Translations under genes and position numbers: made by a program
Assembly: GCA_002352705.1 (NCBI GenBank)
Contig: DEIW01000189.1
Location: forward strand, 625-7,574
From: Bacteroidales bacterium UBA2764
GTDB taxonomy: Bacteria; Bacteroidota; Bacteroidia; Bacteroidales; Paludibacteraceae
Direction: 5' to 3'
Length of the DNA stretch: 6,950 bases
Shown here: piece after piece, positions 1-6,180 of the stretch
How positions within the stretch are numbered: the stretch's first letter is position 1
How the letters are laid out: each line of letters starts with the position of its first letter
The notes under the pieces: generated by a model
The model's input: the letters and a program-made list of their open reading frames with translations, nothing else
What the model was told of the DNA's origin: nothing
Databases searched by the model: none

Positions 1-574
1 TGGCTATAAAACAAGCCGAATACAAGCCGCTTCGCTGTCCGAAAACCGATTGTTTCAACTTCGCCCGAAAAAGCGTATTCTTCTGAAAGAAAAAACCGAT
101 CATTGCAATGAGCAGCAAAGCATACCCTGTATAAGTGACCCCTATTCCCCATGGATCGTAGTTGTAAGATAATACAACTCCCATTTGATCACTGTCATAA
201 TCCGATTGGCAGAAACGCCAGCCGTGGTATTTGAGCGGTTTGTTCATGCGGACGAAACCGGAATCTACCGACTTGAGCACTTCGCTATAAGATGACTGCC
301 CTGCGGGATGATTGTTTGGTTTGCGCGATTGGTTGCGATCCAAGAGCCGCAGCTCAGTCACATAATCCACAGGCGTCTCGCCGTCTTCGGCATAGACTAC
401 CTGGAAATTCCAAAGAAACAGTGAGACCGACTTATCATGTGCCGTAAGCGTCTCAGCCTTATCATTACGAAGATGAATCTCTCCCTGTACTCCCCAAAAA
501 TGCGTTACACATGCTCCGATAAGCATGATTATCAGAGCGATGTGTAACAGCATTGTCATGGGCTTAGATCGCAT
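1..574 (-). CDS. ResB/CcsB-type cytochrome c biogenesis protein, 5' part only
   Basis: This gene is partial: about 191 codons are visible and it runs off the left edge. ResB (system II cytochrome c maturation) works with CcsA in the inner membrane to move heme out and attach it to CxxCH sites of exported apocytochromes. What is seen: a short basic N-terminus, a first membrane segment (LLHIALIIMLIGACVTHFWG), a periplasmic stretch with the ResB-like patterns KPLKYHGWRF and SYNYDPWGIGVTYTGY, then a second membrane segment (ALLLIAMIGFFF) followed by basic residues. Start choice: ATG at 574 overlaps the end of the upstream gene by 11 bases. ATG at 595 has a purine-rich stretch (GAAGACAGAG) just before it and is a real alternative; ATG at 559 is also in frame. 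The overlap suggests translational coupling with the di-heme oxidoreductase, which carries two CxxCH motifs and is the obvious client. A CcsA partner, separate or fused, would be expected further left (inference). Confidence 0.8.
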   Translation of the reverse strand, partial: MRSKPMTMLLHIALIIMLIGACVTHFWGVQGEIHLRNDKAETLTAHDKSVSLFLWNFQVVYAEDGETPVDYVTELRLLDRNQSRKPNNHPAGQSSYSEVLKSVDSGFVRMNKPLKYHGWRFCQSDYDSDQMGVVLSYNYDPWGIGVTYTGYALLLIAMIGFFFQKNTLFRAKLKQSVFGQRSGLYSACFIA

Positions 575-2261
575 TGATGAAAGCAACGACTGCATCTCTG
601 TCTTCTTTTGAGAGTTTATAGAACTGCTGGGTAGGATAGTAGGCATCACTTTGATTACTGTATCCATGCCACATGATAGCTTCTATGACATTGCGGGCAC
701 GCGTATCATGCAACCGCGCCTCGTATGTATCTCCTGTTGCCTGACGGTGGAGTCCGCGTCCCCAGAGCGGTGTGGTACGGCACCAGCCGGTACGGATATC
801 ATTCTTCATGCAGAGTTTATGCTGTACCATATCGGTGTACGGCCAGATTGTCTGGTTCTGATAACGCGGCATCTGCGCCGTGAAGCCCTTGAAATTATTC
901 GGGTCACGGATCTCATCCTGTCCTGTTTTCCACGAAGGACGATGGCAATAGTCACAACCGATCTGGGTAAACAGTTCCTTACCGCGAAGCACTTTCTTAT
1001 CCGTCACGTCGCGCGCTGCCGGAACAGCCAGACCGCGGTGCCAAACCATGACTTGGGTGAACTCATCATCGGTCATCTCAGCCGGAAGGGTCTTGGAAGT
1101 CAGATAGGTATAGATATCTTTCTTCACATCACCGGTAGCCCACTCGGGATGCTCGCCCTTCGGATCAATGGTCTTGATGAAATCAGGGAAAGCGGCTTGT
1201 ACCTCCGGGTCAATCGAAGCGCATGTAGCATACACACGTCCGTCAAGGTCAAGGTAATGGTACTGGCGGTCAGAACGGGTGACATTGGTGATATTCCAGA
1301 TAGCGTTAGCTCCTGCCGCATCCATGATAGGTCCGCGGGTAAGGGCATAGGTGAAACGCTTGGGCCCCCATTGCGGGTCGTTCTTATAATAACCTGTATT
1401 CTGGAAGTCTCCGTTCCAGAAAGCGGGGTTGAGTCCGTTCGTGAGTTTGCCGTCCTGTGCCTCTTTGGCATATTGATCAATGATATCCTGATCGGGAATG
1501 GCATCGAGGAGTCCGGAGCCATAGACTCCGATTGTATTCTCCAACCGCACGGCATACCCTCCGTCGAGGAGCGCTATGTCGGTGTTGATATCGGATCCGG
1601 ATTCCTTTTTAGGCAGTTGCGAAAGCGCCGTACGGAACTCCGCCTTAGCGGAATAGATGGCGGATGTAGGGATAGTGACCTCCGGATAGCGGAGTTCGTA
1701 TTTCTCACCGTCTGCAAATTGATTGCCGTGCTCATCGGTAACCGTTTTCCACTCTACGTTGATTTGCGAGGGGTCGATAGGTGCTTTGAAGGGAGCAACG
1801 CCGAAAAGTTGCGGCATACCTGCTACCCAGGACACATACGGTTCGCTCGGCTTCGAGGGGTCATACAATACAAGGAGGGTACCATTTCCTACGTGACGCG
1901 CGTCATATTTACCTGCGGGAACCGAAGTACCATGCGAATAGTTAGGATGGCAATGCTGGCAGGATGCACGCACATAGACTGGTCCTAAGCCATGCTGGCG
2001 TCCGGTAGGGTTGGTGACATATTCAGTCTCGGCAACCTGGTCGCCCTGCGTGAATTTTTGGTCGGAACCTACCGCTTCAGTAGCGGGTGTAGGTTGACGG
2101 AAAGCCATAGCAGACGTGATAGTGGTGGTACCTGTTTTACCGCCGGTGTAATACCAGTCGGGCATGTCTGTCTGGGGGGTATCACCTCCCGAGCTTTCGG
2201 ATTTGCATCCTACCAAAGCCGCTGCTGCGAGAGCCATTAAAAATAAAAATGATTTTTTCAT
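564..2261 (-). CDS. Di-heme oxidoreductase (DUF1111/DHOR family) lipoprotein
   Basis: 565 residues. A type II signal peptide ends in LVGC with Cys19 as the lipidated residue, so the protein is a periplasm- or outer-membrane-anchored lipoprotein. Two c-type heme motifs are seen, CQHCH at 101-105 and CDYCH at 436-440. Other family-like stretches are GSGLLDAIPD near 248, VWHRGLAVPAARD near 406, TTPLWGRGLH near 496 and LHDTRARNVIEAIMWHG near 517. DHOR proteins are distant relatives of MauG and bacterial di-heme cytochrome c peroxidases; the exact reaction is not settled. In proteobacteria the family is often encoded next to imelysins in iron-regulated operons, and the same pairing is seen here, with only 9 bases to the imelysin stop upstream. 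The downstream ResB gene overlaps its 3' end. The length is somewhat long for the family but nothing appears broken. Family assignment is firm; an iron-related or peroxidase-like role is inferred. Confidence 0.9.
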   Translation of the reverse strand: MKKSFLFLMALAAAALVGCKSESSGGDTPQTDMPDWYYTGGKTGTTTITSAMAFRQPTPATEAVGSDQKFTQGDQVAETEYVTNPTGRQHGLGPVYVRASCQHCHPNYSHGTSVPAGKYDARHVGNGTLLVLYDPSKPSEPYVSWVAGMPQLFGVAPFKAPIDPSQINVEWKTVTDEHGNQFADGEKYELRYPEVTIPTSAIYSAKAEFRTALSQLPKKESGSDINTDIALLDGGYAVRLENTIGVYGSGLLDAIPDQDIIDQYAKEAQDGKLTNGLNPAFWNGDFQNTGYYKNDPQWGPKRFTYALTRGPIMDAAGANAIWNITNVTRSDRQYHYLDLDGRVYATCASIDPEVQAAFPDFIKTIDPKGEHPEWATGDVKKDIYTYLTSKTLPAEMTDDEFTQVMVWHRGLAVPAARDVTDKKVLRGKELFTQIGCDYCHRPSWKTGQDEIRDPNNFKGFTAQMPRYQNQTIWPYTDMVQHKLCMKNDIRTGWCRTTPLWGRGLHRQATGDTYEARLHDTRARNVIEAIMWHGYSNQSDAYYPTQQFYKLSKEDRDAVVAFINAI

Positions 2262-2270
2262 AAGAATCTA

Positions 2271-3449
2271 TTATTTTACGATAATTGCTTTAACCTGCTT
2301 AGAGAGCAGAATTCCTACTTTCTCTACAGCCTCCATTGCGGCTTTGACCTGCGGGTTATTTTGGGCTGTGCTCTCGAAATCTTTGATAGCTTCGATAGCA
2401 GCTATGGCGTCCTCGATTGCTTTGCGAACCTCTGCATCCACCTTCGGATCCTGGCTGTAGATATAATTAGAGATGGAGTAATCGCCTGCCTGTGAACCTT
2501 CGTAGGAATTCTTGATAGAACGGATATTATCTGCGAAATCGCGTGTAGAGGTGCAGCTATACGGAGACTCGATATAGTCTCTCTGTGTATCGGTATTGCT
2601 CAGATAAGGGTTACCCATCTTTAGTCCGGCTACTTCATCGGCAATATTCACGCATCCGTCAACTATTTCCTCTGCCGCATGCTGATAGGATTTGTAGATA
2701 GAGCCCGCCTTGCCGGCATTAATCATATATTCGCCGTAGTTTTCCTCATAACTCATTGACTCACCATCCTCGGTGATGATTGCCTCTTTTGCAGCGGATA
2801 CTTCTCCTGCCCAGCTATCCTCAATCAGGATGGCCTGCTGCACAAGGTCCGTAACAACGCCCAGCAGATAAGCAGCTTCTGCTTTGGAGAGATTGGTAGC
2901 GTGCGGTTTGCCGGTACCGACAGCGCGTCCACCTTGCTCTACTGATTCGAAGAGCATATATTCTGCTGCATGGAAGCCTTGCAGCGACGGACCGAGGTTA
3001 TTCTTGACATAAGCCACTCCGTCTGCCTCAATGTCTTTCATCTGGTCAAGGTTTTTGAGGAGCGAACTCATAGCTGTGAAATCGAGAGGCCATGTATCGA
3101 TATGGGGGTCGATATTATGCGCAGCGGCAGGTCCGTAAAGGAACGCTTCGCTTTGTTCCCAATACTTACGCATGGCGCGCCAGGCTTGTCCGGCTTCTTC
3201 CATCGTTTGGGTGTAATCTTTTCCTTCGACAACAGCGGTATTAATCGCCTGTACTTTTGCCAAGAGGATTAGACCTTCATCTGCCATTGCACTGTAGGTG
3301 GCAATAACGGTGTTGTTCACATACGGAGTTATCGCACGCTCCAGCGCCTCTTCTTTGTCCGAATTGACGTCGGAACTTCCTCCATTTTTGCATGCGGCCA
3401 TTCCTATGACGCATGCGGCACATAGTGCCAATTTAAAAATCTTTGTCAT
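2271..3449 (-). CDS. Imelysin-family (IrpA/EfeO-like) lipoprotein
   Basis: 392 residues with a lipoprotein signal peptide (lipobox GMAAC, Cys20). The body shows the imelysin pattern: an N-terminal helical segment, W90 followed by YWEQSEAFLYGPAA (96-109), then IDPHIDTWPLD (113-123), and the signature GxHxxE as GFHAAE at 158-163, with His160 and Glu163 as the candidate metal ligands. A second-half match is ESPYSCTSTRDFADNIRSIK (294-313). Imelysins (ICMP, IrpA, Algp7 and EfeO relatives) are periplasmic or membrane-attached helical-bundle proteins linked to iron uptake; the name comes from a claimed insulin-cleaving activity, and peptidase activity is doubtful in the family. It is the second gene of the minus-strand operon, 75 bases after the porin stop and 9 bases before the di-heme oxidoreductase start. 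Likely role: binding or handing on iron in the envelope (inference from family and context). Confidence 0.9.
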   Translation of the reverse strand: MTKIFKLALCAACVIGMAACKNGGSSDVNSDKEEALERAITPYVNNTVIATYSAMADEGLILLAKVQAINTAVVEGKDYTQTMEEAGQAWRAMRKYWEQSEAFLYGPAAAHNIDPHIDTWPLDFTAMSSLLKNLDQMKDIEADGVAYVKNNLGPSLQGFHAAEYMLFESVEQGGRAVGTGKPHATNLSKAEAAYLLGVVTDLVQQAILIEDSWAGEVSAAKEAIITEDGESMSYEENYGEYMINAGKAGSIYKSYQHAAEEIVDGCVNIADEVAGLKMGNPYLSNTDTQRDYIESPYSCTSTRDFADNIRSIKNSYEGSQAGDYSISNYIYSQDPKVDAEVRKAIEDAIAAIEAIKDFESTAQNNPQVKAAMEAVEKVGILLSKQVKAIIVK

Positions 3450-3524
3450 AATACGTAATTTGTTGTTAATAAATAATTATTTAGTGTTGTCTTATAGCCT
3501 TCGTATTCTCCGCTTCAGGAAGGA
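3450..3524 (-). other. 75-base AT-rich spacer between porin and imelysin genes
   Basis: This is the only spacer of any size inside the operon. It holds a perfect 14-base AT palindrome, TAAATAATTATTTA, at 3470-3483, and a weak 5-bp inverted repeat (CCTTC 3498-3502 with GAAGG 3519-3523). No TAnnTTTG promoter element is seen on the minus strand, and there is no GC-rich stem followed by a T run that would serve as a strong terminator. Read-through from the porin promoter is therefore the simplest reading; an internal regulatory role is possible but unsupported. Confidence 0.4.
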
Positions 3525-4967
3525 TTATAACTGGTAAAATCCGGCATATACGATGCCCACGGCAATCTGAGGTTCGTCATTGTATAGTTTCCCTCGCGTA
3601 CCGTCCGTGCGCGTTCCTTTTTTGAGGATGCCGTATGAGAACTCAGCCTTCACCCCTATCTGTTTGATAGGGAAATAGTTGATTCCCACGGCTGCGCGGT
3701 GCCGTCCGCACCACGCCGCTTTATCGGTGAGTTGGCCATCATATTTGAACATGGAATCGTAATAATCATAGCGCGCGAAAACATAGAACTGTTGTTTTTT
3801 CTCAACGAGTTTTCTGTTAAGGGAGAAGAAATCATATCCCGCTTCGATACCTGCTGCGAGTGCATCGGAAGCCACATCCTGTTTCTTGGAAACACTTTCG
3901 CGGCGCATGTTGTTCTTGTTGTACTGCGAGATAAGCGCAGCATCGCTAAGATGCCCGTATGTGAAACTACCGCGGAGAATAATGCCATGATCCTTGTATT
4001 GGAAATCAAATGCCCCGATAGAGACGGTACCTTTGACGTCCTTATAAGCACTCGCGTCCAGTTCGTTATTGGATTTGGAAAGTGTGTTCCTGAATGAATT
4101 GCCGCAATAGCCGCTCAAACTTAGTCTTAACCCTTTGACACCGGTGTAATCTACGCGTGCAGCTCCGGCAAACACGTTCGCTAATTTGAATTCATACGGA
4201 CTTCCGGCACCGGTCTTTATCCAGTTCTTGGTACCAAACCGGTCGCTGTCCAACCCCGGGAGGAACATCGCCTGGTAATGCCATCCGTCAGGCGTTGAAC
4301 CCATGAAAGTGAGCGCCACCTCATGCCATGTGGAAGGGATGATTGTGAAATCTCCGACATTGCGATATACGCCGAAATACTCGGTGGACTCATGGTGCGC
4401 GTTCAGTCCGCCGACAGGAATGACTTGCATACCGGCGCGGATGATGGCATAACGGTTGAAGGCTTTCTGTAACCAGAACTGCTCCAAGGCTACTTCGCCG
4501 CCTCGCTCAATCTCAGATTCGTACTCTCCGCCTTCGTCTTCCTCTATTTCAACAGCCGATTCCGTCCCGCCGTGCTCGAACTCAATCTCCGTTCCGACGG
4601 ACCATCCTTTGCCGAAATCATATCCCAGATAGATGACAACGTGCGGGAGGTCGAACTCGCCATAATGATCGTTCGCATATTTTTCGGGATTTTTACCATA
4701 CCGCAGATAATTATTGGAGAAGAAGCAATGCTTGGCCGTGATTTCTCCATAGCCGCCAAGAGTGAACTTCCCCCGTTCGTATTTCTTTTTCTGAGGCTTT
4801 GCCTCTTCTGTAGCAATTTGTTGGGATACGCTGTCTTTTTGCTCAAGACGTTCGACGCGCTTCATCAGCGCTTGCAAGTCTGCAGCACTAACTTTGATGG
4901 AATCTTCCGAGTGAGCGCATAAAATGTTAAAAATCAATAAAATGGATATAAATACAACTTTCTTCAT
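3525..4967 (-). CDS. Outer-membrane porin-like beta-barrel protein with N-terminal coiled coil
   Basis: 480 residues from the chosen start. ATG at 4967 gives a standard signal peptide (MKKVVFISILLIFNILCAHS) and is preceded by an AAGG stretch. An in-frame ATG at 4985 would add six residues ahead of it and leave a very short leader. After the signal peptide comes a heptad-like segment (ADLQALMKRVERLEQKDSV, about residues 29-47), then a long alternating-residue region with many aromatics, as in 16-18-strand barrels, up to a C-terminus ending in YAGFYQL. This resembles the phosphate-selective porin O/P group and its Bacteroidota relatives. One strongly acidic stretch lies at about residues 137-158, between predicted strands. 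There is no TonB-box or plug domain, so it is not a typical TonB-dependent receptor. It is the first gene of the operon, and the promoter lies just upstream. The substrate cannot be read from sequence; its neighbours suggest metal or small-anion passage (inference). Confidence 0.8.
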   Translation of the reverse strand: MKKVVFISILLIFNILCAHSEDSIKVSAADLQALMKRVERLEQKDSVSQQIATEEAKPQKKKYERGKFTLGGYGEITAKHCFFSNNYLRYGKNPEKYANDHYGEFDLPHVVIYLGYDFGKGWSVGTEIEFEHGGTESAVEIEEDEGGEYESEIERGGEVALEQFWLQKAFNRYAIIRAGMQVIPVGGLNAHHESTEYFGVYRNVGDFTIIPSTWHEVALTFMGSTPDGWHYQAMFLPGLDSDRFGTKNWIKTGAGSPYEFKLANVFAGAARVDYTGVKGLRLSLSGYCGNSFRNTLSKSNNELDASAYKDVKGTVSIGAFDFQYKDHGIILRGSFTYGHLSDAALISQYNKNNMRRESVSKKQDVASDALAAGIEAGYDFFSLNRKLVEKKQQFYVFARYDYYDSMFKYDGQLTDKAAWCGRHRAAVGINYFPIKQIGVKAEFSYGILKKGTRTDGTRGKLYNDEPQIAVGIVYAGFYQL

Positions 4968-5010
4968 AAACCTTAAAGAAGACACTTTTTTTCTTCATTT
5001 TTTCACAATA

Positions 5011-5042
5011 CAAAATTACTTGTTTTTCCGAAATCGGGCAAT
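5011..5042 (-). promoter_or_regulatory. Bacteroidota-type promoter for the porin-imelysin-DHOR-ResB operon
   Basis: Read on the minus strand, the -7 element is TAATTTTG (complement of 5011-5018) and the -33 element is ATTG (complement of 5039-5042), separated by exactly 20 bases. This agrees with the TTTG / TAnnTTTG consensus used by the primary sigma factor of this phylum. Transcription should begin near 5003-5007, leaving a leader of roughly 35-40 bases before the ATG at 4967. It faces away from the promoter at 5072-5103, so the two share about 30 bases of upstream DNA. Confidence 0.7.
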
Positions 5043-5071
5043 CCCTATTTGTTGTGATTTTACGTTTCAGG

Positions 5072-5103
5072 CTTGCTCAATTGGGTAATTTTTAGTAATT
5101 TTG
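5072..5103 (+). promoter_or_regulatory. Bacteroidota-type promoter for the hemerythrin-LuxR regulator
   Basis: The -33 element is CTTG at 5072-5075 and the -7 element is TAATTTTG at 5096-5103, with a 20-base spacer (5076-5095). Transcription would begin near 5108-5112. This gives a leader of about 165 bases that contains the whole repeat block before the regulator start. The stretch 5043-5071 between the two divergent promoters is the natural place for an operator; I see no clear palindrome there that matches a known binding site. Confidence 0.7.
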
Positions 5104-5118
5104 CAGTCGGAATTGAGA

Positions 5119-5145
5119 ATTGATGAATGATGGATTGATGAATTA
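5119..5145 (+). repeat. Direct repeat, upstream copy A
   Basis: A 27-base sequence identical to 5234-5260. It is built from one full TTGATGAATGATGGA unit (5120-5134) and the start of a second, ending in TTGATGAATTA. The first 24 bases of the unit part reappear after the regulator at 6118-6141. In the predicted transcript it lies at the start of the regulator leader. Confidence 0.85.
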
Positions 5146-5149
5146 GACC

Positions 5150-5160
5150 GCCCTACGGGC
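5150..5160. repeat. Short perfect inverted repeat GCCC-TAC-GGGC
   Basis: Four base pairs of G/C stem with a three-base loop, directly before the 24-base tandem repeats. The surrounding GACCGCCCTACGGGCTC looks like a variant of the unit junction GACCGCTAACGCTC seen at 5197-5210, so it may be a diverged leading unit rather than an independent structure. It is too short and lacks a T run to act as a terminator. Confidence 0.5.
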
Positions 5161-5226
5161 TCAAAGTAGAAAGAACGCTAACGCTCAAAGTAGAAAGACC
5201 GCTAACGCTCAAAGTAGAAAGAACGC
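5159..5226 (+). repeat. 24-base tandem repeat, about 2.8 units
   Basis: Units are 5159-5182, 5183-5206 and a 20-base partial at 5207-5226. Unit 2 differs from unit 1 by a single A-to-C change (AAAGACC against AAAGAAC). Each unit starts GCTCAAAGTAGAAAG and ends ACGCTAAC. The block is framed by the two identical 27-base repeats, and a 16-of-17-base inverted match sits after the regulator gene at 6158-6175. It is non-coding and lies in the predicted leader of the regulator. Confidence 0.9.
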
Positions 5227-5233
5227 GGGGGAG

Positions 5234-5260
5234 ATTGATGAATGATGGATTGATGAATTA
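5234..5260 (+). repeat. Direct repeat, upstream copy B
   Basis: Identical over 27 bases to 5119-5145 and offset from it by 115 bases. It ends 15 bases before the predicted TTG start of the regulator, so it could affect translation initiation. An in-frame TGA within it at 5243-5245 sets the upstream limit of the regulator reading frame. Confidence 0.85.
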
Positions 5261-5275
5261 AAAACCATATATATT

Positions 5276-6121
5276 TTGTATAAGTCAACAGATAAGATAA
5301 GTGATCTGATGTCGCGTGAAGAGGATGCGATACAGATAATCAGCCGTTTCGGATTGGCGATGGGCGTAGGCGAAGCGACGATAGCGGAGGTGTGCGAGGC
5401 GCACGGGGTGGATACGTCTACTTTTTTGGCGGTAGTCAATTACAAGGTCTTCAAGCAGCGTGTACAGCCATCTGAGATAGACATGCCAACCTTGCACCGG
5501 TATGTGGAGAACGCACATAGTTATTTTCTCAATTTCCGCTTGCCGCGCTTGCGCAGGTCGTTGATTGAGGCGGTGATACCCGCGGACCCGACAACGAAGA
5601 TACCGGGGTTGATATTACGGTGCTATGATGAGTTTGTAGAAGAGATACGCGTACATATCGAGCATGAGAACGCGGGTTTGTTTGAGGAGCACGAGCATGA
5701 CGACGAGCGTATCACCAGTAAGTTGACGGAGATAAAAAACCTGATTATCAAGTATTACCCTACGCAGTCGGTCAGTCCGGAAGGCACGGAGACCTATATG
5801 CTTATCAGTGTGATGAGCGAGTTATGGCATACGGAGCAGGAGTTTGCGGACCATTGTGCGATAGAAGATGATATCTTGCGTCCGGTGTTGCAGAAAGCCA
5901 AAGCGGGCAAAGGTCAGGAGACGGAGGACCTGAGTGAGCGTGAGCGGGATGTGTTGGTGCAGGTTGTACGAGGGTTGAGCAACAAAGAGATAGCAGATGT
6001 GTTATGTATCTCCATGCATACCGTCATTTCCCACCGCAAGCACATCACGCGCAAGCTCAATATTCACTCCGTAGCGGGTCTGACGATCTATGCAATTGTC
6101 AATCATCTGGTGGAAATTTGA
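5276..6121 (+). CDS. One-component regulator: ScdA_N-like, hemerythrin-like and LuxR HTH domains
   Basis: 281 residues. Residues 7-55 resemble the ScdA_N segment of RIC/YtfE/ScdA proteins (ISDLM..., RFGLAMGVGEATIAEVCEAHGVD) but lack that family's CC pair. Residues 74-207 fit a hemerythrin-like four-helix bundle with likely di-iron ligands His81, His127, Glu131, His139 or His141, His193 and Glu197 (HIEHE and HCAIEDDIL motifs). Residues 218-281 are a LuxR/GerE helix-turn-helix (LSERERDVLVQVVRGLSNKE, then HTVISHRKH). There is no receiver domain, so sensing and DNA binding are probably in one chain, for oxygen, nitric oxide or iron state. Start: TTG at 5276. The next in-frame ATG (5309) would cut into the ScdA_N-like segment, and a stop at 5243 prevents longer forms. 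It is divergent from the imelysin operon, its most likely target besides itself (inference). Confidence 0.85.
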   Translation: MYKSTDKISDLMSREEDAIQIISRFGLAMGVGEATIAEVCEAHGVDTSTFLAVVNYKVFKQRVQPSEIDMPTLHRYVENAHSYFLNFRLPRLRRSLIEAVIPADPTTKIPGLILRCYDEFVEEIRVHIEHENAGLFEEHEHDDERITSKLTEIKNLIIKYYPTQSVSPEGTETYMLISVMSELWHTEQEFADHCAIEDDILRPVLQKAKAGKGQETEDLSERERDVLVQVVRGLSNKEIADVLCISMHTVISHRKHITRKLNIHSVAGLTIYAIVNHLVEI

Positions 6122-6157
6122 TGAATGATGGATTGATGAATGATGGATTGATGGATT
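6118..6157 (+). repeat. 15-base tandem repeat abutting the regulator stop codon
   Basis: Two perfect TTGATGAATGATGGA units (6118-6132 and 6133-6147) are followed by a shortened TTGATGGA and TTG. The first 24 bases equal the start of both upstream direct repeats. The regulator stop codon TGA (6119-6121) is part of the first unit. This block occupies most of the gap between the regulator and the convergent CYTH gene; no terminator hairpin is seen there. Confidence 0.85.
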
Positions 6158-6175
6158 GAGCGTTCTTTCTAGTTT
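6158..6175 (-). repeat. Inverted single copy of the upstream 24-base repeat core
   Basis: GAGCGTTCTTTCTAGTTT reads on the other strand as AAACTAGAAAGAACGCTC. Its first 17 bases match AAAGTAGAAAGAACGCT at 5163-5179 at 16 positions. With the 15-base units it frames the regulator gene by related elements on both sides. Confidence 0.7.
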
Positions 6176-6180
6176 ATAAA

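Noticed and set aside
1124..1555. A 143-codon open frame on the minus strand in another frame inside the oxidoreductase gene
   Set aside because: Wholly internal to a well-supported gene, low complexity in composition and without family features.
651..1988. A 445-codon open frame on the plus strand opposite the di-heme oxidoreductase gene
   Set aside because: Its translation shows no recognisable domain or signal peptide, while the opposite strand encodes two CxxCH motifs, a lipobox and several family motifs. It is an antisense shadow.
3699..4097. A 132-codon open frame on the plus strand opposite the porin gene
   Set aside because: Antisense to a clear signal-peptide and barrel protein; no family features of its own.
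5043..5071. A CRP/FNR-like site (TTGTGATTTTACGTTTCA)
   Set aside because: The left half resembles a CRP half-site but the right half does not complete the palindrome, so the match is too weak to call.
5159..5226. CRISPR array
   Set aside because: The 24-base units are directly tandem with no unique spacers between them, and no cas genes are present.
5119..6175. Composite transposon or insertion sequence around the regulator
   Set aside because: There is no transposase and no consistent terminal inverted repeat with target duplication; the flanking motifs differ in order and copy number on the two sides.
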